This document shows positions 52,372-60,995 of a stretch of DNA of 64,000 nucleotides, piece after piece. How positions within the stretch are numbered: position 1 is the first letter of the stretch; each line of letters starts with the position of its first letter. The DNA is from Massilia pinisoli (lineage in GTDB: Bacteria; Pseudomonadota; Gammaproteobacteria; Burkholderiales; Burkholderiaceae_D). Where the stretch lies: positions 119,118 through 183,117 of the forward strand of contig NZ_JANUGW010000011.1 of the NCBI RefSeq assembly GCF_024753285.1. The letters run 5' to 3'. The notes beneath the pieces are model-generated. The model made no database searches and was not told the DNA's origin. It saw nothing but the letters and a program-made list of their open reading frames with translations. The translations under genes and the position numbers were made by a program.

Positions 52372-52971
52372 ATGACACGAGCCGTAAGCAAAGCCAAAGG
52401 ACGCACCGTCGCGAAAGCGCGTGATCCGTTGTCGGGGCTCGCCGGAAAGCCAGCTGGCACGGCTGGAATGGTGACGGTCGACACCGGCCCGACGCGCAAG
52501 GGTGGTCCGGCGACAAGCGCACCCACGCTTCAATGGCAGGATTTTCGCGAGGTCTTTCGATCGGCACCGGCCGCACGCATTGACCTCATCCGTAATGGCG
52601 TGCCTGCCGACGACTTCAAACATTTCGCCGCCGGGCTGAGTGTGCCGAAGGAACGCGTTTACGGCATGCTCAGGATTCCGACTGCGACCGTCAACCGCAA
52701 GGCCGCTCGGCATCAGGCGCTTACGCCCGAGGAAAGTGCGAAGGTGGTGGGGATGGCTAAGCTGATCGGCCAAGTGGAGACGATGCTGGCGGAATCGGGC
52801 GACCCCGAGGCGATTGCTGATTTCGACGCCGGAAAATGGTTGACGGAGTGGATGGAGCGTCCGCTTCCGGCGCTGGGCGGCGCGCGGCCCGCGGATTACA
52901 TGGACACCATCGAAGGACAAGAGATGGTGTCGCGGATTCTTGCGATGATGCAGTCGGGGGCATACGCGTGA
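52372..52971 (+). CDS. Xre/MbcA/ParS-family antitoxin
   Basis: A 199-aa antitoxin. The first ~50 residues are low-complexity and basic (Ala, Gly, Lys, Thr), longer than in most relatives. A helix-turn-helix-like Xre part follows (IRNGVPADDFKHFAAGLSVP), then the C-terminal DUF2384 toxin-binding domain (about 150-199) with WLTEWMERPLPALGG and YMDTIEGQEMVSRIL. It would neutralise the RES toxin and bind the operator upstream. The ATG at 52372 has GGAG nearby. GTGA overlap with the toxin gene. Confidence 0.9.
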   Translation: MTRAVSKAKGRTVAKARDPLSGLAGKPAGTAGMVTVDTGPTRKGGPATSAPTLQWQDFREVFRSAPAARIDLIRNGVPADDFKHFAAGLSVPKERVYGMLRIPTATVNRKAARHQALTPEESAKVVGMAKLIGQVETMLAESGDPEAIADFDAGKWLTEWMERPLPALGGARPADYMDTIEGQEMVSRILAMMQSGAYA

Positions 52972-53438
52972 TCCATCTGTGGCGGATCGCAAGCGATACC
53001 CGAAATTACACCGCCGACGACGTCACGGGCGCTGGCGCCAAGGCAACTGGAGGACGATGGAACCGCCAGGGCAACGCGATGTTGTACACCGCGACGAACA
53101 TTTCGCTGGCGGTCCTGGAGACATTCGTTCACATCAAAATCGGAGGTTTGCCTCTGAATCGGTACCTCGTGCGGTTCGACGTCCCCGACGCCGTGTGGCA
53201 GGATGCGCGCGACTGCAGGAACCCGCCAGTGGGATGGGACGCGGTCCCGGAGGGGATGGTCAGCCTGGATGAAGGCGACAACTGGCTGAGGGAGAACGCC
53301 AGCGCGCTGATGATCGTTCCTTCGGTGATCGTGCCCGACGATTTCAACGTGCTGGTCAACCCGGCGCACCCGGATGCGTCGCAGATCGGCGTCGTCAAGC
53401 TGAAGAAATGGCAGTACGACCGGCGTATGTTCGGGTGA
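52968..53438 (+). CDS. RES-domain toxin
   Basis: A 156-aa RES toxin of the MbcT/Res type, which degrades NAD+ by phosphorolysis or hydrolysis and stops growth. Catalytic-site features are the Arg in GGRWNRQG (~residue 32), Tyr in LYTATNISLAVLE, Glu in LETFVH (~54) and a conserved Ser in ENASALMIVPSVIVPDDFN. The start is the GTG at 52968, overlapping the antitoxin stop (GTGA), so toxin synthesis depends on antitoxin translation. Nothing suggests truncation. Confidence 0.9.
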   Translation: MIHLWRIASDTRNYTADDVTGAGAKATGGRWNRQGNAMLYTATNISLAVLETFVHIKIGGLPLNRYLVRFDVPDAVWQDARDCRNPPVGWDAVPEGMVSLDEGDNWLRENASALMIVPSVIVPDDFNVLVNPAHPDASQIGVVKLKKWQYDRRMFG

Positions 53439-53542
53439 TTGCCGGCTCGGCGCTTGCGGCTGACGCAGCGTAACGATTCGAATTTGCCCTTCGGTTTCCG
53501 CTCAATAACGGAAAGTATCATCCGGGAACGCTGTTGTCAGAG

Positions 53543-53553
53543 ACACTAAGTGT
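53543..53553. promoter_or_regulatory. Palindrome ACACT-A-AGTGT upstream of the LysR gene
   Basis: A perfect 5-bp inverted repeat in the 207-bp gap between the RES toxin and the LysR gene. A looser pair, GTATCATCCGG and CCGGATAC, flanks it. Either could be a LysR site or part of a toxin operon end; nothing else is seen in the gap. Confidence 0.3.
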
Positions 53554-53645
53554 TATTCCGGATACGACACAACCACCCGGCGTTTGACCCTGGCCGAATG
53601 GGCAACTATCATTGTGGAAACTTTTAAGGCCCACGCCGCACCGCC

Positions 53646-54620
53646 ATGTCCGATCCACGCTCCGACCGTTTCGTCCGCGCCTATCTGAAGACGCGCCACC
53701 TCGTGCTGCTCGTGGAACTGGGCCGGCACGGATCGATCATGCAGGCCGCGCAGGCCGCGAACCTGACGCAGCCGGCCGCCTCCAAGCTGCTCGGTGAACT
53801 GGAACACGCGCTGGGCGTCACGCTGTTCGAGCGCCTGCCGCGCGGCGTCGAGCCCACGTGGTACGGCAAGGTGCTGATCCGCCGCGCCGGCGCGTCGCTG
53901 GCGGAGATGGACGCCGCCTACCAGGAAGTGATGGAACTGATGTCCGGCCTGCGCGGGCGCGTGGCCGTCGGCGCGATCCTCACGCCGTCGACGACGCTCG
54001 TGCCCGCGGCCGTCACCTTGCTCAAGACGCGGCACGCGCGCCTGAACGTGTCCATCGAAGTCAACAGCAGCAAGCAGCTCGTCGAGCACCTGCGCGCGGG
54101 CGACCTGGACATCGTCATCGGCCGCGTCGTCGATGGGTCCATCGCCGACGAATTCCACTTCGAGCCCATCACCGACGAACCGCACTGCCTGATCGTGCGC
54201 GCGGGCCACCCGCTGCTGGGCGCGCGCGGCCTGGACCTGGCCGACCTGGCGCGCCAGGCGTGGATCGTGCCGCCCGCGGGCAGCATGGTGCGCGACCGGA
54301 TCGCGTCGCTGTTCCTCACGCAAGGCCTGGAGCAACCGGCCGAGATGGTGTCGACGGCCGAGTTGCCCGTCCAGACATCGCTGCTGCTCGCCAGCGACAT
54401 GGTCGCGCCGATGTCCGTGGAACTCGTCAAGCCTTATCTCGACAGCGGCCTGCTGGCCGTGCTGCCGTACGAGCTGAACCTGCGCATGGACGTCTACGGC
54501 ATCATCACGCGCCGGCATCACCAGTTGTCGCCGGCCGCGGAAGCGATGCTGGGCGCACTGCGCGAGACGGCCACGCGCCCGAAGCCGACGGCGCGCGTCA
54601 CGTATATCAAATCGGGATAG
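53646..54620 (+). CDS. LysR-type regulator, GbpR-like, of galactose genes
   Basis: A 324-aa LysR regulator. The winged helix-turn-helix (about 16-75) contains SIMQAAQAANLTQPAASKLLGEL and TLFERLPRGVEPTWYG. The sensor domain (about 105-305) has GRVAVGAILTPSTTLVPAA and LRAGDLDIVIGRV. GbpR-type members control galactose and pectin sugar genes, and here dgoK begins 54 bp downstream on the same strand, so it is probably the activator of the dgo genes. No strong ribosome site is visible. The ligand is inferred. Confidence 0.85.
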   Translation: MSDPRSDRFVRAYLKTRHLVLLVELGRHGSIMQAAQAANLTQPAASKLLGELEHALGVTLFERLPRGVEPTWYGKVLIRRAGASLAEMDAAYQEVMELMSGLRGRVAVGAILTPSTTLVPAAVTLLKTRHARLNVSIEVNSSKQLVEHLRAGDLDIVIGRVVDGSIADEFHFEPITDEPHCLIVRAGHPLLGARGLDLADLARQAWIVPPAGSMVRDRIASLFLTQGLEQPAEMVSTAELPVQTSLLLASDMVAPMSVELVKPYLDSGLLAVLPYELNLRMDVYGIITRRHHQLSPAAEAMLGALRETATRPKPTARVTYIKSG

Positions 54621-54662
54621 CAGCACGCGCACACGCGATGGGCGGCCGCGGCGCCGAGCGGG

Positions 54663-54668
54663 TAGCAT
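54663..54668 (+). promoter_or_regulatory. TAGCAT box six bases before dgoK
   Basis: TAGCATGACGTC runs into the ATG at 54675, with no ribosome site. It matches the spacing of the other leaderless candidates. If used, dgoK would have its own promoter. Confidence 0.35.
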
Positions 54669-54674
54669 GACGTC

Positions 54675-55586
54675 ATGAACACGTCCGCACCCGCCACGTT
54701 GAACCGCCTGCTCGGCATCGACTGGGGCACGAGCAACCGCCGCGCCTACCTCGTCGATGCGACCGGCACCTGCCTGGCCACGCGCGCGGACGACCAGGGC
54801 ATGCTGGCCGCGCGTCCCGATTTCGCGGGCTCGTTCGCGACGCTGGCGGACGCGTTGCACGTCGGTGCGGACGTTCCGGCCGTCGCCTCCGGCATGATCG
54901 GCAGCGCCCAGGGCTGGCGCGAAGTGCCTTACCTCGACATCGCCGTGCCGCTCGATGCGCTGCCGGACCGGCTCGTGCGCGTCGACGACCCGCGTGCGGG
55001 CCGCCCGTGCTGGCTTGTGCCCGGCTATGCCCAGCGCGGCGCCGACGTCGACGTGATGCGCGGCGAAGAGACGCAGTTGCTTGGCGCCGTGGCGCTGGGC
55101 CGGCGCGACGGCTGGTTCATCCTGCCGGGCACGCACAGCAAGTGGGTGCGCGTGGAGGAGGGCGTCATCCGCCGCATCGCCACATTCATGACGGGCGAGT
55201 TGTTCGCGACGCTGTCCAGGCAAGGCACGCTGGCGCCGTTGATGGCCGACGACGTCGACGACGATGCCGCGTTCGTCGCGGGCCTCGACGACGCGCGCCG
55301 CGGCGCACCGCTGTCGAATACGCTGTTCGGTGTGCGCGCCCGCGTCGTGACGGGCGCCATGCCGGCTGCGCAAGCGCGTTCCTTTGTCAGCGGCCTGCTC
55401 ATCGGGACGGAATTCGTCGCCTGCGGCCGCGTCGACGGCGCGCCGCTCACCAGCATCGGCTCGCCCGCGCTGCGCGACCGCTACGTGCGCGCGGCCGAAC
55501 ACTTCGGCATGACCCTCGATTCGCTTGACCCCGACCGCGTCTATTGCGCCGCGCTGGCGCGCTTCCTCGATCGCATCCCATCATGA
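54675..55586 (+). CDS. dgoK: 2-dehydro-3-deoxygalactonokinase
   Basis: A 303-aa ASKHA-fold kinase that phosphorylates 2-dehydro-3-deoxy-D-galactonate at O6, the step after DgoD. The phosphate-1 motif is LGIDWGTSNRRAYLVD (residues ~13-28). VASGMIGSAQGW, MRGEETQLLGA and ILPGTHSKWV are the DgoK-family blocks around the substrate and adenosine sites. Its stop overlaps the dgoA start (ATGA). Cytoplasmic. Confidence 0.93.
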   Translation: MNTSAPATLNRLLGIDWGTSNRRAYLVDATGTCLATRADDQGMLAARPDFAGSFATLADALHVGADVPAVASGMIGSAQGWREVPYLDIAVPLDALPDRLVRVDDPRAGRPCWLVPGYAQRGADVDVMRGEETQLLGAVALGRRDGWFILPGTHSKWVRVEEGVIRRIATFMTGELFATLSRQGTLAPLMADDVDDDAAFVAGLDDARRGAPLSNTLFGVRARVVTGAMPAAQARSFVSGLLIGTEFVACGRVDGAPLTSIGSPALRDRYVRAAEHFGMTLDSLDPDRVYCAALARFLDRIPS

Positions 55587-56194
55587 CCATCGCCTTGCCC
55601 GACCTGCCTCTCGTCGCCATCCTGCGCGGCCTCGATCCGAACGACGCCGCGGCCGTCGGCCGTGTGCTGTTCGATGCGGGCTGGCGCCTCCTCGAAGTGC
55701 CGCTGAACCGGCCGGGCGCGCTCGACGCCATCCGCATCCTCGTCGACATGGCCCCTGCGGACGCCATCATCGGCGGCGGCACGATGCTGAGCGTGGCGGA
55801 CGTCGATGCCGTCGCGCAGGCGGGCGGCCGGCTGTTCGTCGCGCCCAACTGCAACCCGCAGGCGATCGCGCACGCGCGCGCGGCGGGCATGCTGTGCGCG
55901 CCCGGCGTCGCCACGCCCACGGAAGCCTTCGCCGCGCTGGACGCGGGCGCGCACGCATTGAAGCTGTTCCCGGCCGAGTCCATCGGCCCCGCGGGCCTCA
56001 AGGCCATGAAATCCGTGCTGCCCGCCGGGACCCCGCTGTGGCCCGTGGGCGGCGTGACGCCCGAGCAGCTTCCCGCGTGGAAGGCGGCGGGGGCCACGGG
56101 GGCCGGGATCGGTAGTCAGTTGTTCGCGCCCGGCGTGGCGCTCGACGATCTCGCGGCGCGTGCGCGGGCGTTCGCGCACGCGTGGCGCGCGTGA
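55583..56194 (+). CDS. dgoA: 2-dehydro-3-deoxy-6-phosphogalactonate aldolase
   Basis: A 203-aa class I TIM-barrel aldolase giving pyruvate and glyceraldehyde-3-phosphate, the end of the De Ley-Doudoroff pathway. The general-acid Glu is in LLEVPLNRP (~residue 35) and the Schiff-base Lys in HALKLFPAES (~126). GGGTMLS and PVGGV mark the phosphate site. The ATG overlaps the dgoK stop, so kinase and aldolase are coupled. A strong terminator follows 25 bp after the stop, ending this operon. Confidence 0.93.
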   Translation: MTIALPDLPLVAILRGLDPNDAAAVGRVLFDAGWRLLEVPLNRPGALDAIRILVDMAPADAIIGGGTMLSVADVDAVAQAGGRLFVAPNCNPQAIAHARAAGMLCAPGVATPTEAFAALDAGAHALKLFPAESIGPAGLKAMKSVLPAGTPLWPVGGVTPEQLPAWKAAGATGAGIGSQLFAPGVALDDLAARARAFAHAWRA

Positions 56195-56219
56195 ACCGGA
56201 TTGGCCGTTTCGGCACTTT

Positions 56220-56243
56220 GCGCCCTGCGGGGCGCTTTTTTTT
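56220..56243 (+). terminator. Rho-independent terminator after dgoA
   Basis: GCGCCC-TGCG-GGGCGC stem-loop followed by eight T residues, 25 bp after the dgoA stop. The T-run ends 16 bases before the ATG of the next gene, leaving almost no room for a separate leader. Confidence 0.9.
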
Positions 56244-56246
56244 CGC

Positions 56247-56252
56247 ATAGAA
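56247..56252 (+). promoter_or_regulatory. TAGAAT -10 box just after the terminator
   Basis: TAGAATGCGTCC precedes the ATG at 56260 by seven bases. With the terminator immediately upstream, the AraC-type gene must be transcribed from here or by read-through, so a leaderless message is likely. A -35 would have to lie inside the terminator stem. Confidence 0.45.
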
Positions 56253-56259
56253 TGCGTCC

Positions 56260-57081
56260 ATGCCCCGAACCGTCCAACAGTCCGCGCAACAGACCTTCTG
56301 GCGCGACCCCGCCTTGCCGTTCATCGAAGCGCGCCACGTCCCGGAGGGGCGCGGGCTGCACTACGGGCGGCACTGGCACGAGACGCACTCCATCGGCGTC
56401 ATCACGGGCGGCCGCAGTACCTACGTCAACGGGGAGCACGCGGAAATCGTCGAAGCCGGAGCGGTCGTCGTCATCAATCCCGGCGACGTCCACGGCTGCA
56501 ATCCGGTACCCGACGCGCCCTGGTCGTATGTGATGTTTTATATCGATCCGACCTGGCTGGGACGAGTGCAGGCAAGCCTGCGCGGCACGGCCGATGCCGC
56601 GTTCCGACCGTACGACGTGCCCGCGCTGCGTGCGCCGCACGTGGTCGATGCGGGCGTGCAGCTGTTCGCGCTGCTCGCCGATGCGCAGCGCAGCGTGGCC
56701 GAACGCGAGGCTGCCGTCGTCGATTTCGTCGCATTGCTGGACGGTGCCCTCGCACCGGGACAGCAGCGCGCAGGTGCAGAAAAGGTCGAACGGGTCGCCG
56801 ACTACATCGACGCGCATTTCGCTCAGCCGCTGCCGCTGCAAGACCTGTGCGATGCGGCGCAACTGTCCGGCTCCTACCTGATCCGCGCGTTCAAGAAGCG
56901 CTACGGCGTCGCACCGCACGAATACCAGACGAACCGCCGTATCCAGTACGCTAAGGCGCGGCTGCGCGACGGGGCGTCGCTCGCCGAGGTCGCACTGGAC
57001 GTCGGCTTTGCCGACCAGGCCCATTTCCAGCGCGTGTTCAAGCGCATGACCGCGGCCACACCCGGCCAATACCGCGACTGA
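56260..57081 (+). CDS. AraC-family regulator
   Basis: A 273-aa regulator with an N-terminal cupin sensor (about 20-110; HYGRHWHETHSIGVITGG, VVINPGDVHGCNP) and a C-terminal double helix-turn-helix (about 175-272; FAQPLPLQDLCDAAQLSGSYLIRAF and FADQAHFQRVFKRM). It faces the LysE-family gene tail-to-tail, an arrangement often seen where AraC members control amino-acid exporters. The His pair in the cupin could hold a metal or ligand. Ligand unknown. Confidence 0.88.
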   Translation: MPRTVQQSAQQTFWRDPALPFIEARHVPEGRGLHYGRHWHETHSIGVITGGRSTYVNGEHAEIVEAGAVVVINPGDVHGCNPVPDAPWSYVMFYIDPTWLGRVQASLRGTADAAFRPYDVPALRAPHVVDAGVQLFALLADAQRSVAEREAAVVDFVALLDGALAPGQQRAGAEKVERVADYIDAHFAQPLPLQDLCDAAQLSGSYLIRAFKKRYGVAPHEYQTNRRIQYAKARLRDGASLAEVALDVGFADQAHFQRVFKRMTAATPGQYRD

Positions 57082-57084
57082 CCG

Positions 57085-57672
57085 CTACGCGGCCGCCAGG
57101 TAGATAACGCTCATCACGAGCATGCCCGCCATCGCGCGGTTGAAGACGCGGACGCGGCGCGGCGCGCGCAGGTGCGCCTGCAGGCGGCTGCCGGCCCACG
57201 CCCAGGCGGCGACGGACACCCAGCACACGACGAAGTAGATGGCGGCGAACAGCCAGACGGCGGTCGCATCGCCGGCGGCCGCGTACGTGCCCATGCCGGC
57301 CAGCGCGGCAAGCCAGGCCTTGGGACTCAGCCATTGCATCGCGGCGCCCTGCAGCAACGACGGCCGCGCCGGTGACGGTCCGGCGCCAAGCTCGCCCGCA
57401 TCGGCGGCCAGCTTCCAGGCGATGGTCAGCAGGAAGACGACGCCGGCCCAGCGCACGACGGCCGTCACCTGCGGCCACGCATCGACGATTTCATGGAGTC
57501 CGAGGCCGGCCAGCACGAGCAGCAGGCAGAAGCCGGCCGTCGCGCCCGTGACGTGCGCGAGGGTCCCGGCGAACCCGTGGCGGGCGCCGCTGCCGAGGGC
57601 GACGACGTTGACGGGGCCGGGCGTGATCGAGGTGGCGAGGGCGAATGCTGCCATCGAAGCGATGATGCTCAT
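57085..57672 (-). CDS. LysE/RhtB-family exporter
   Basis: A 195-aa inner-membrane protein with six hydrophobic helices. It begins AALFA-type helix 1 with the family motif SITPGPVNVVALGSG, followed by GATAGFCLLLVLAGLG and QWLSPKAWLAALAGM. Members export amino acids or small metabolites. AAGGAAACGCAG precedes the ATG. Paired convergently with the AraC gene, three bases between stops. Confidence 0.88.
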   Translation of the reverse strand: MSIIASMAAFALATSITPGPVNVVALGSGARHGFAGTLAHVTGATAGFCLLLVLAGLGLHEIVDAWPQVTAVVRWAGVVFLLTIAWKLAADAGELGAGPSPARPSLLQGAAMQWLSPKAWLAALAGMGTYAAAGDATAVWLFAAIYFVVCWVSVAAWAWAGSRLQAHLRAPRRVRVFNRAMAGMLVMSVIYLAAA

Positions 57673-57771
57673 CTGCGTTTCCTTTCATGTCGAGGGATGC
57701 GCAGACGATAGCGGCGGCCGCCCGGCCGGTATTGAAGAAAATTACCCTGCCGCGAGGAGATCAGGCCGACA

Positions 57772-58248
57772 TCAGGCCGGCACGGGCGCCGCGTGACGGG
57801 TGAAGCGCCACATGTCGACGGTGACGCCGGTGCGGTAGTCGTCCTGCATCTCCGGCGTGAGTACCTCGAACATCAGGCCGTTTTCGAGCCACAGCTCGAC
57901 GACGTCGAACACGCCGCCGCGCGAGCACGGGACGGCGCGCCAGCCTTCGCGCGCGCCGATCGCGAGGATGTCGTCGACCGACAGCTCGGTGGCGATCGCC
58001 AGGTGGAAGCACGCATAGGGACGGGGTGCCGCGTCCGGGTGCGGGCGTGCCATCTCGGCGCCGTTCCCCGGCGCCATCGGCATCGTGTGCGGATAGACCT
58101 CGACCATCGAGCCGCGCGCGTCGCCCGCCATCGCGACCCACGCGCCTGGCCACGGCGGAAAGCGGAACGACTGGCCGCCCCAGATTTCGGCGATGACGGC
58201 GGCGACGCGCTCGGGTTCACGGGCGGGGATGGATGCGTGGAAGATCAT
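57772..58248 (-). CDS. VOC-like small protein
   Basis: A 158-aa cytoplasmic protein with a glyoxalase/VOC-like alpha-beta pattern: FHASIPAREPERVAAVIAEI, FPPWPGAWVAMAGD, SMVEVYPHTMPM, FHLAIATELSVDDILAIG and VELWLENGLMFEVLTPEM. His and Glu in the strands could bind a metal. Function unknown. AGGACAACC precedes the ATG at 58248, which overlaps the stop of the small upstream gene (ATGA). Confidence 0.75.
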   Translation of the reverse strand: MIFHASIPAREPERVAAVIAEIWGGQSFRFPPWPGAWVAMAGDARGSMVEVYPHTMPMAPGNGAEMARPHPDAAPRPYACFHLAIATELSVDDILAIGAREGWRAVPCSRGGVFDVVELWLENGLMFEVLTPEMQDDYRTGVTVDMWRFTRHAAPVPA

Positions 58249-58511
58249 GGTTGTCCTCGGTGGGTTGCGGCACAGGCCAGGGTTGCGATGAGACGGACGC
58301 CGACCCGGCCGGCCCGGCGGCATGCGCCGTCGAGGTAGTGCCCCAGAACGGTCCACGCGGGCACGAAGCCCAGGTGCTGCTCGACCGCGTACTGGACGGC
58401 GCGCATGACACAGCGCTCGACGGTATCGAGCGCTGCGGTGCGGCGAGGGGAGATTCCGGTGGTTGGCGTATCCATGGCGCGCATGTTGACAGGCGCGCCA
58501 TGGATCGTCAT
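58245..58511 (-). CDS. Small protein, unknown, coupled to VOC gene
   Basis: An 88-codon frame whose stop overlaps the VOC start (ATGA). The body (TVERCVMRAVQYAVEQHLGF, VPAWTVLGHYLDGACRRAG) looks like two amphipathic or hydrophobic helices. No family recognised. The true start may be Met10 or Met13 of this reading. Support is only the overlap and the plausible composition. Confidence 0.4.
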   Translation of the reverse strand: MTIHGAPVNMRAMDTPTTGISPRRTAALDTVERCVMRAVQYAVEQHLGFVPAWTVLGHYLDGACRRAGRVGVRLIATLACAATHRGQP

Positions 58512-58535
58512 GCCCCACCGATGGGGGCATCCTGG

Positions 58536-60995
58536 CTAGCGGCCGATCTCCACACGGTACACGGGCACCACCTTCACCGCGTTCAGCTCGGCCAGCTGCG
58601 GCTTGCCGTCGAAGTCGGGCCGGTGTTCGCGCGGCAGGTAGATCGGCGCGTCCGCGCGCAGCGGCAGGACGGTCAGCGTGAGCGGACCTTGGCGTTTCGC
58701 GGGCAGGTTACCCAGATCGAATTGCCAGCGCTGGCCGTTGTAGTACCAGTCGTCGATCATGCGCGTGCCGTCGAACAGCCGGGCCACGTCGCCCGTGAAG
58801 TCGATGTCGAGCAGCAAGCTGTCCACGTCGCGCGTCCCCTTGGCCGCCGCCACGTCGAGCTGCCACGCGGCCGAGGCGCCGAATGCCTCCGGGTCCGGTT
58901 GCACAGCCGCGTTGGCGTTGCCGCCGATGCGGATGGGCCGCGCCGCCTGCGCCGCGCGCAGCGGTTTGACGGTGACGACCACGTCGTGCGCCGGCAGTGT
59001 CGCCTCGAGCACCTGGAACAGCCCGTCGCGCCCATCCGTTTTCATGACGGTGCTGGCTTTCGGGGTCGTCGCCAACGCCGGATAGACGGCCGCGCGGACA
59101 TGCGGCTCGCCTGCGCTGCGCAGCACGAGACGGCCGCCATCGAAATACGCCTGCGCGTCGCTCAGCACGAGGCGGCGCCGGCCCTGGAAGGTGCCCAGGA
59201 CTGTTTGCCGGGCCTGGGCCTGCGGCAGCACGAGCACGGACTGTGGCGCCTTGCCGTCGCAGCGCAGGGTGAACGCAGTGTCCAGCCCGGGTTCGATGGC
59301 GTCCACGACGACCGCGTCGGACGTGTCGTCGACGTGAGCGCGGGCCGCGTGCACGCAGCCGCGGGCCTTGTCGCCGAACGCGAATTCGACCGGAACACCG
59401 TCCTGCGCCGCGAACACCCACGTGCCGTCGTCCAGCCGTGCCAGCGGCTGCGCCGTCGCATACGTCAGCTTTAGGCCGTCCATGTTGAAATTGACGGGCC
59501 AGGCGAAGTACGCTTCGGCCGGCAGGTCGATGGGCTTGCGCGGCAAGGTCACCGTCCCGCCGGGCAGCTTGATGGCGAAGCGGACCTGTGCGCGCGCGGG
59601 TGTCGGGTACTGGCGCACGTGGCCGTTGTAGAACAGGAAGGCGGCGTCGCCGCGGCTGCGCACGGACCACCGCAGCGTATCCAGATCGGCCGGATCCGTC
59701 GGCACGACGTCCGGCCTGCGCACGGTCATCGGCGCCAGGCGCGCGCCGAAGTCGTGCAGGAACCAGTGGAACGGGCGCAGTGCCGCCAGCACGGGACGCT
59801 GCTGGCCGTCGGGGCCCAGCGGCGCGTTGAAGTCGTAATTGATCGCGGGGACGTCGTTGTAGCCGCCGCTCTTCGTGCTCTCCTCCAAGGTCGTGCCGGC
59901 GACGGGATTGCGCCCGCCGTGGAACATGTAGTACCCCATCAGGTTGACGCCGGAGCCCAGTTGCACGGGCAGCATGGACGCGATGTCGTCGCTTGAAACG
60001 AGCGTGCGCCGGCGGTACATGGCGGGCAGGCCCGCGCCGTATTCCGCGCCGAGGAACGGCGTGCTGTCGACGTCCGTCTCCGCCGTGCCTTGCTGGCTCG
60101 CGCGCGTCTGCGCGCCCAGGTCGCCGCTCACGCGCGTGCCGAAGCGGAACGCGTACGTCTCCTTCGGCGGCAGTTCCTTCGTACTCGTCGCCCACGGCTC
60201 GTCGGGGTAGCCGCCGAATACGGGCGTCACTTCGCCTGACGGATACAAGGTCTGGTCCCAGCCCGTGACCGTGTAATACGGGACGTCGATACCGGCCTTC
60301 ACGGCGAGGCCTTTCAGCGTGCGGATGTGTTCCGCGCCGTGGCCCGGGCCCGCGAGGTTGTACTCGTTCTCGATCTGCGCGCCGATCACGGGGCCGCCTT
60401 GCTTGTACAGCAGGCCGTCCAGCTGGCGCCCGATCTCGCGGTAGAAACGCTCGACGTAGTGCAGGTACGTCGGGTCGTTGCCGCGCGTCGGCATCGCGTC
60501 GACCACCCAGTCGGGGAAGCCGCCGTAGCGCACCTCCGCATGCGACCACGGCCCGATCCGTACGACGACATCCAGGCCGTGCTTGTGCGCCAGCCGGACG
60601 AAACGGCGCAGGTCGCGGTTGCCGGACCAGTCGAACTTGCCTTCGTTCGCTTCGTGGTGGTTCCAGATGAGGTAGGTGGCCACGACGTCGATGCCGGCCG
60701 ACTTCATCTTCGCCAGTTCAGCATCCCAGCTGGCGGCCGGGCTGCGCGAATAGTGGAACTCGCCCATCACCGGCAGCCAGGGCTGGCCGTCGCGCGTGAG
60801 GTATTGGTTGTTGATGCCGAGCGCGTGCCCGCCCGGCGCCTTCGCCGTGCCCAGCTTGATCGTGCCGGTGCGCGGGTCGGGCGCCGGTGCGCTGGCGTCG
60901 ACGGTGAGGAGTTGTTCCGCGCCCGCCGTGGCGGGGCCGGCGAGGGCCAGCAGCACGGCGGTGCGGAGCAGCGTGGGTTGCGTGATCGTCTTCAT
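58536..60995 (-). CDS. Exported GH35 beta-galactosidase
   Basis: An 819-aa GH35 enzyme with a signal peptide (ending TAGA-EQL), so periplasmic or outer-membrane associated. The TIM barrel (about 55-370) shows GEFHYSRSPAASWDAELAKM, YLIWNHHEANEGKFDW, the acid/base Glu in GAQIENEYN (~209) and the nucleophile region FLGAEYGAGL (~317). Further beta-sandwich domains fill the C-terminal half. It would release galactose from galactan side chains for the dgo pathway. The ATG at 60995 shares a base with the TonB-receptor stop (TGATG), so the receptor and enzyme are co-translated. Confidence 0.9.
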   Translation of the reverse strand: MKTITQPTLLRTAVLLALAGPATAGAEQLLTVDASAPAPDPRTGTIKLGTAKAPGGHALGINNQYLTRDGQPWLPVMGEFHYSRSPAASWDAELAKMKSAGIDVVATYLIWNHHEANEGKFDWSGNRDLRRFVRLAHKHGLDVVVRIGPWSHAEVRYGGFPDWVVDAMPTRGNDPTYLHYVERFYREIGRQLDGLLYKQGGPVIGAQIENEYNLAGPGHGAEHIRTLKGLAVKAGIDVPYYTVTGWDQTLYPSGEVTPVFGGYPDEPWATSTKELPPKETYAFRFGTRVSGDLGAQTRASQQGTAETDVDSTPFLGAEYGAGLPAMYRRRTLVSSDDIASMLPVQLGSGVNLMGYYMFHGGRNPVAGTTLEESTKSGGYNDVPAINYDFNAPLGPDGQQRPVLAALRPFHWFLHDFGARLAPMTVRRPDVVPTDPADLDTLRWSVRSRGDAAFLFYNGHVRQYPTPARAQVRFAIKLPGGTVTLPRKPIDLPAEAYFAWPVNFNMDGLKLTYATAQPLARLDDGTWVFAAQDGVPVEFAFGDKARGCVHAARAHVDDTSDAVVVDAIEPGLDTAFTLRCDGKAPQSVLVLPQAQARQTVLGTFQGRRRLVLSDAQAYFDGGRLVLRSAGEPHVRAAVYPALATTPKASTVMKTDGRDGLFQVLEATLPAHDVVVTVKPLRAAQAARPIRIGGNANAAVQPDPEAFGASAAWQLDVAAAKGTRDVDSLLLDIDFTGDVARLFDGTRMIDDWYYNGQRWQFDLGNLPAKRQGPLTLTVLPLRADAPIYLPREHRPDFDGKPQLAELNAVKVVPVYRVEIGR

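Noticed and set aside
49979..53438. Prophage or integrative element
   Set aside because: No integrase, transposase, phage structural gene, tRNA target or clear terminal repeats. Insertion is inferred only from the split pathway.
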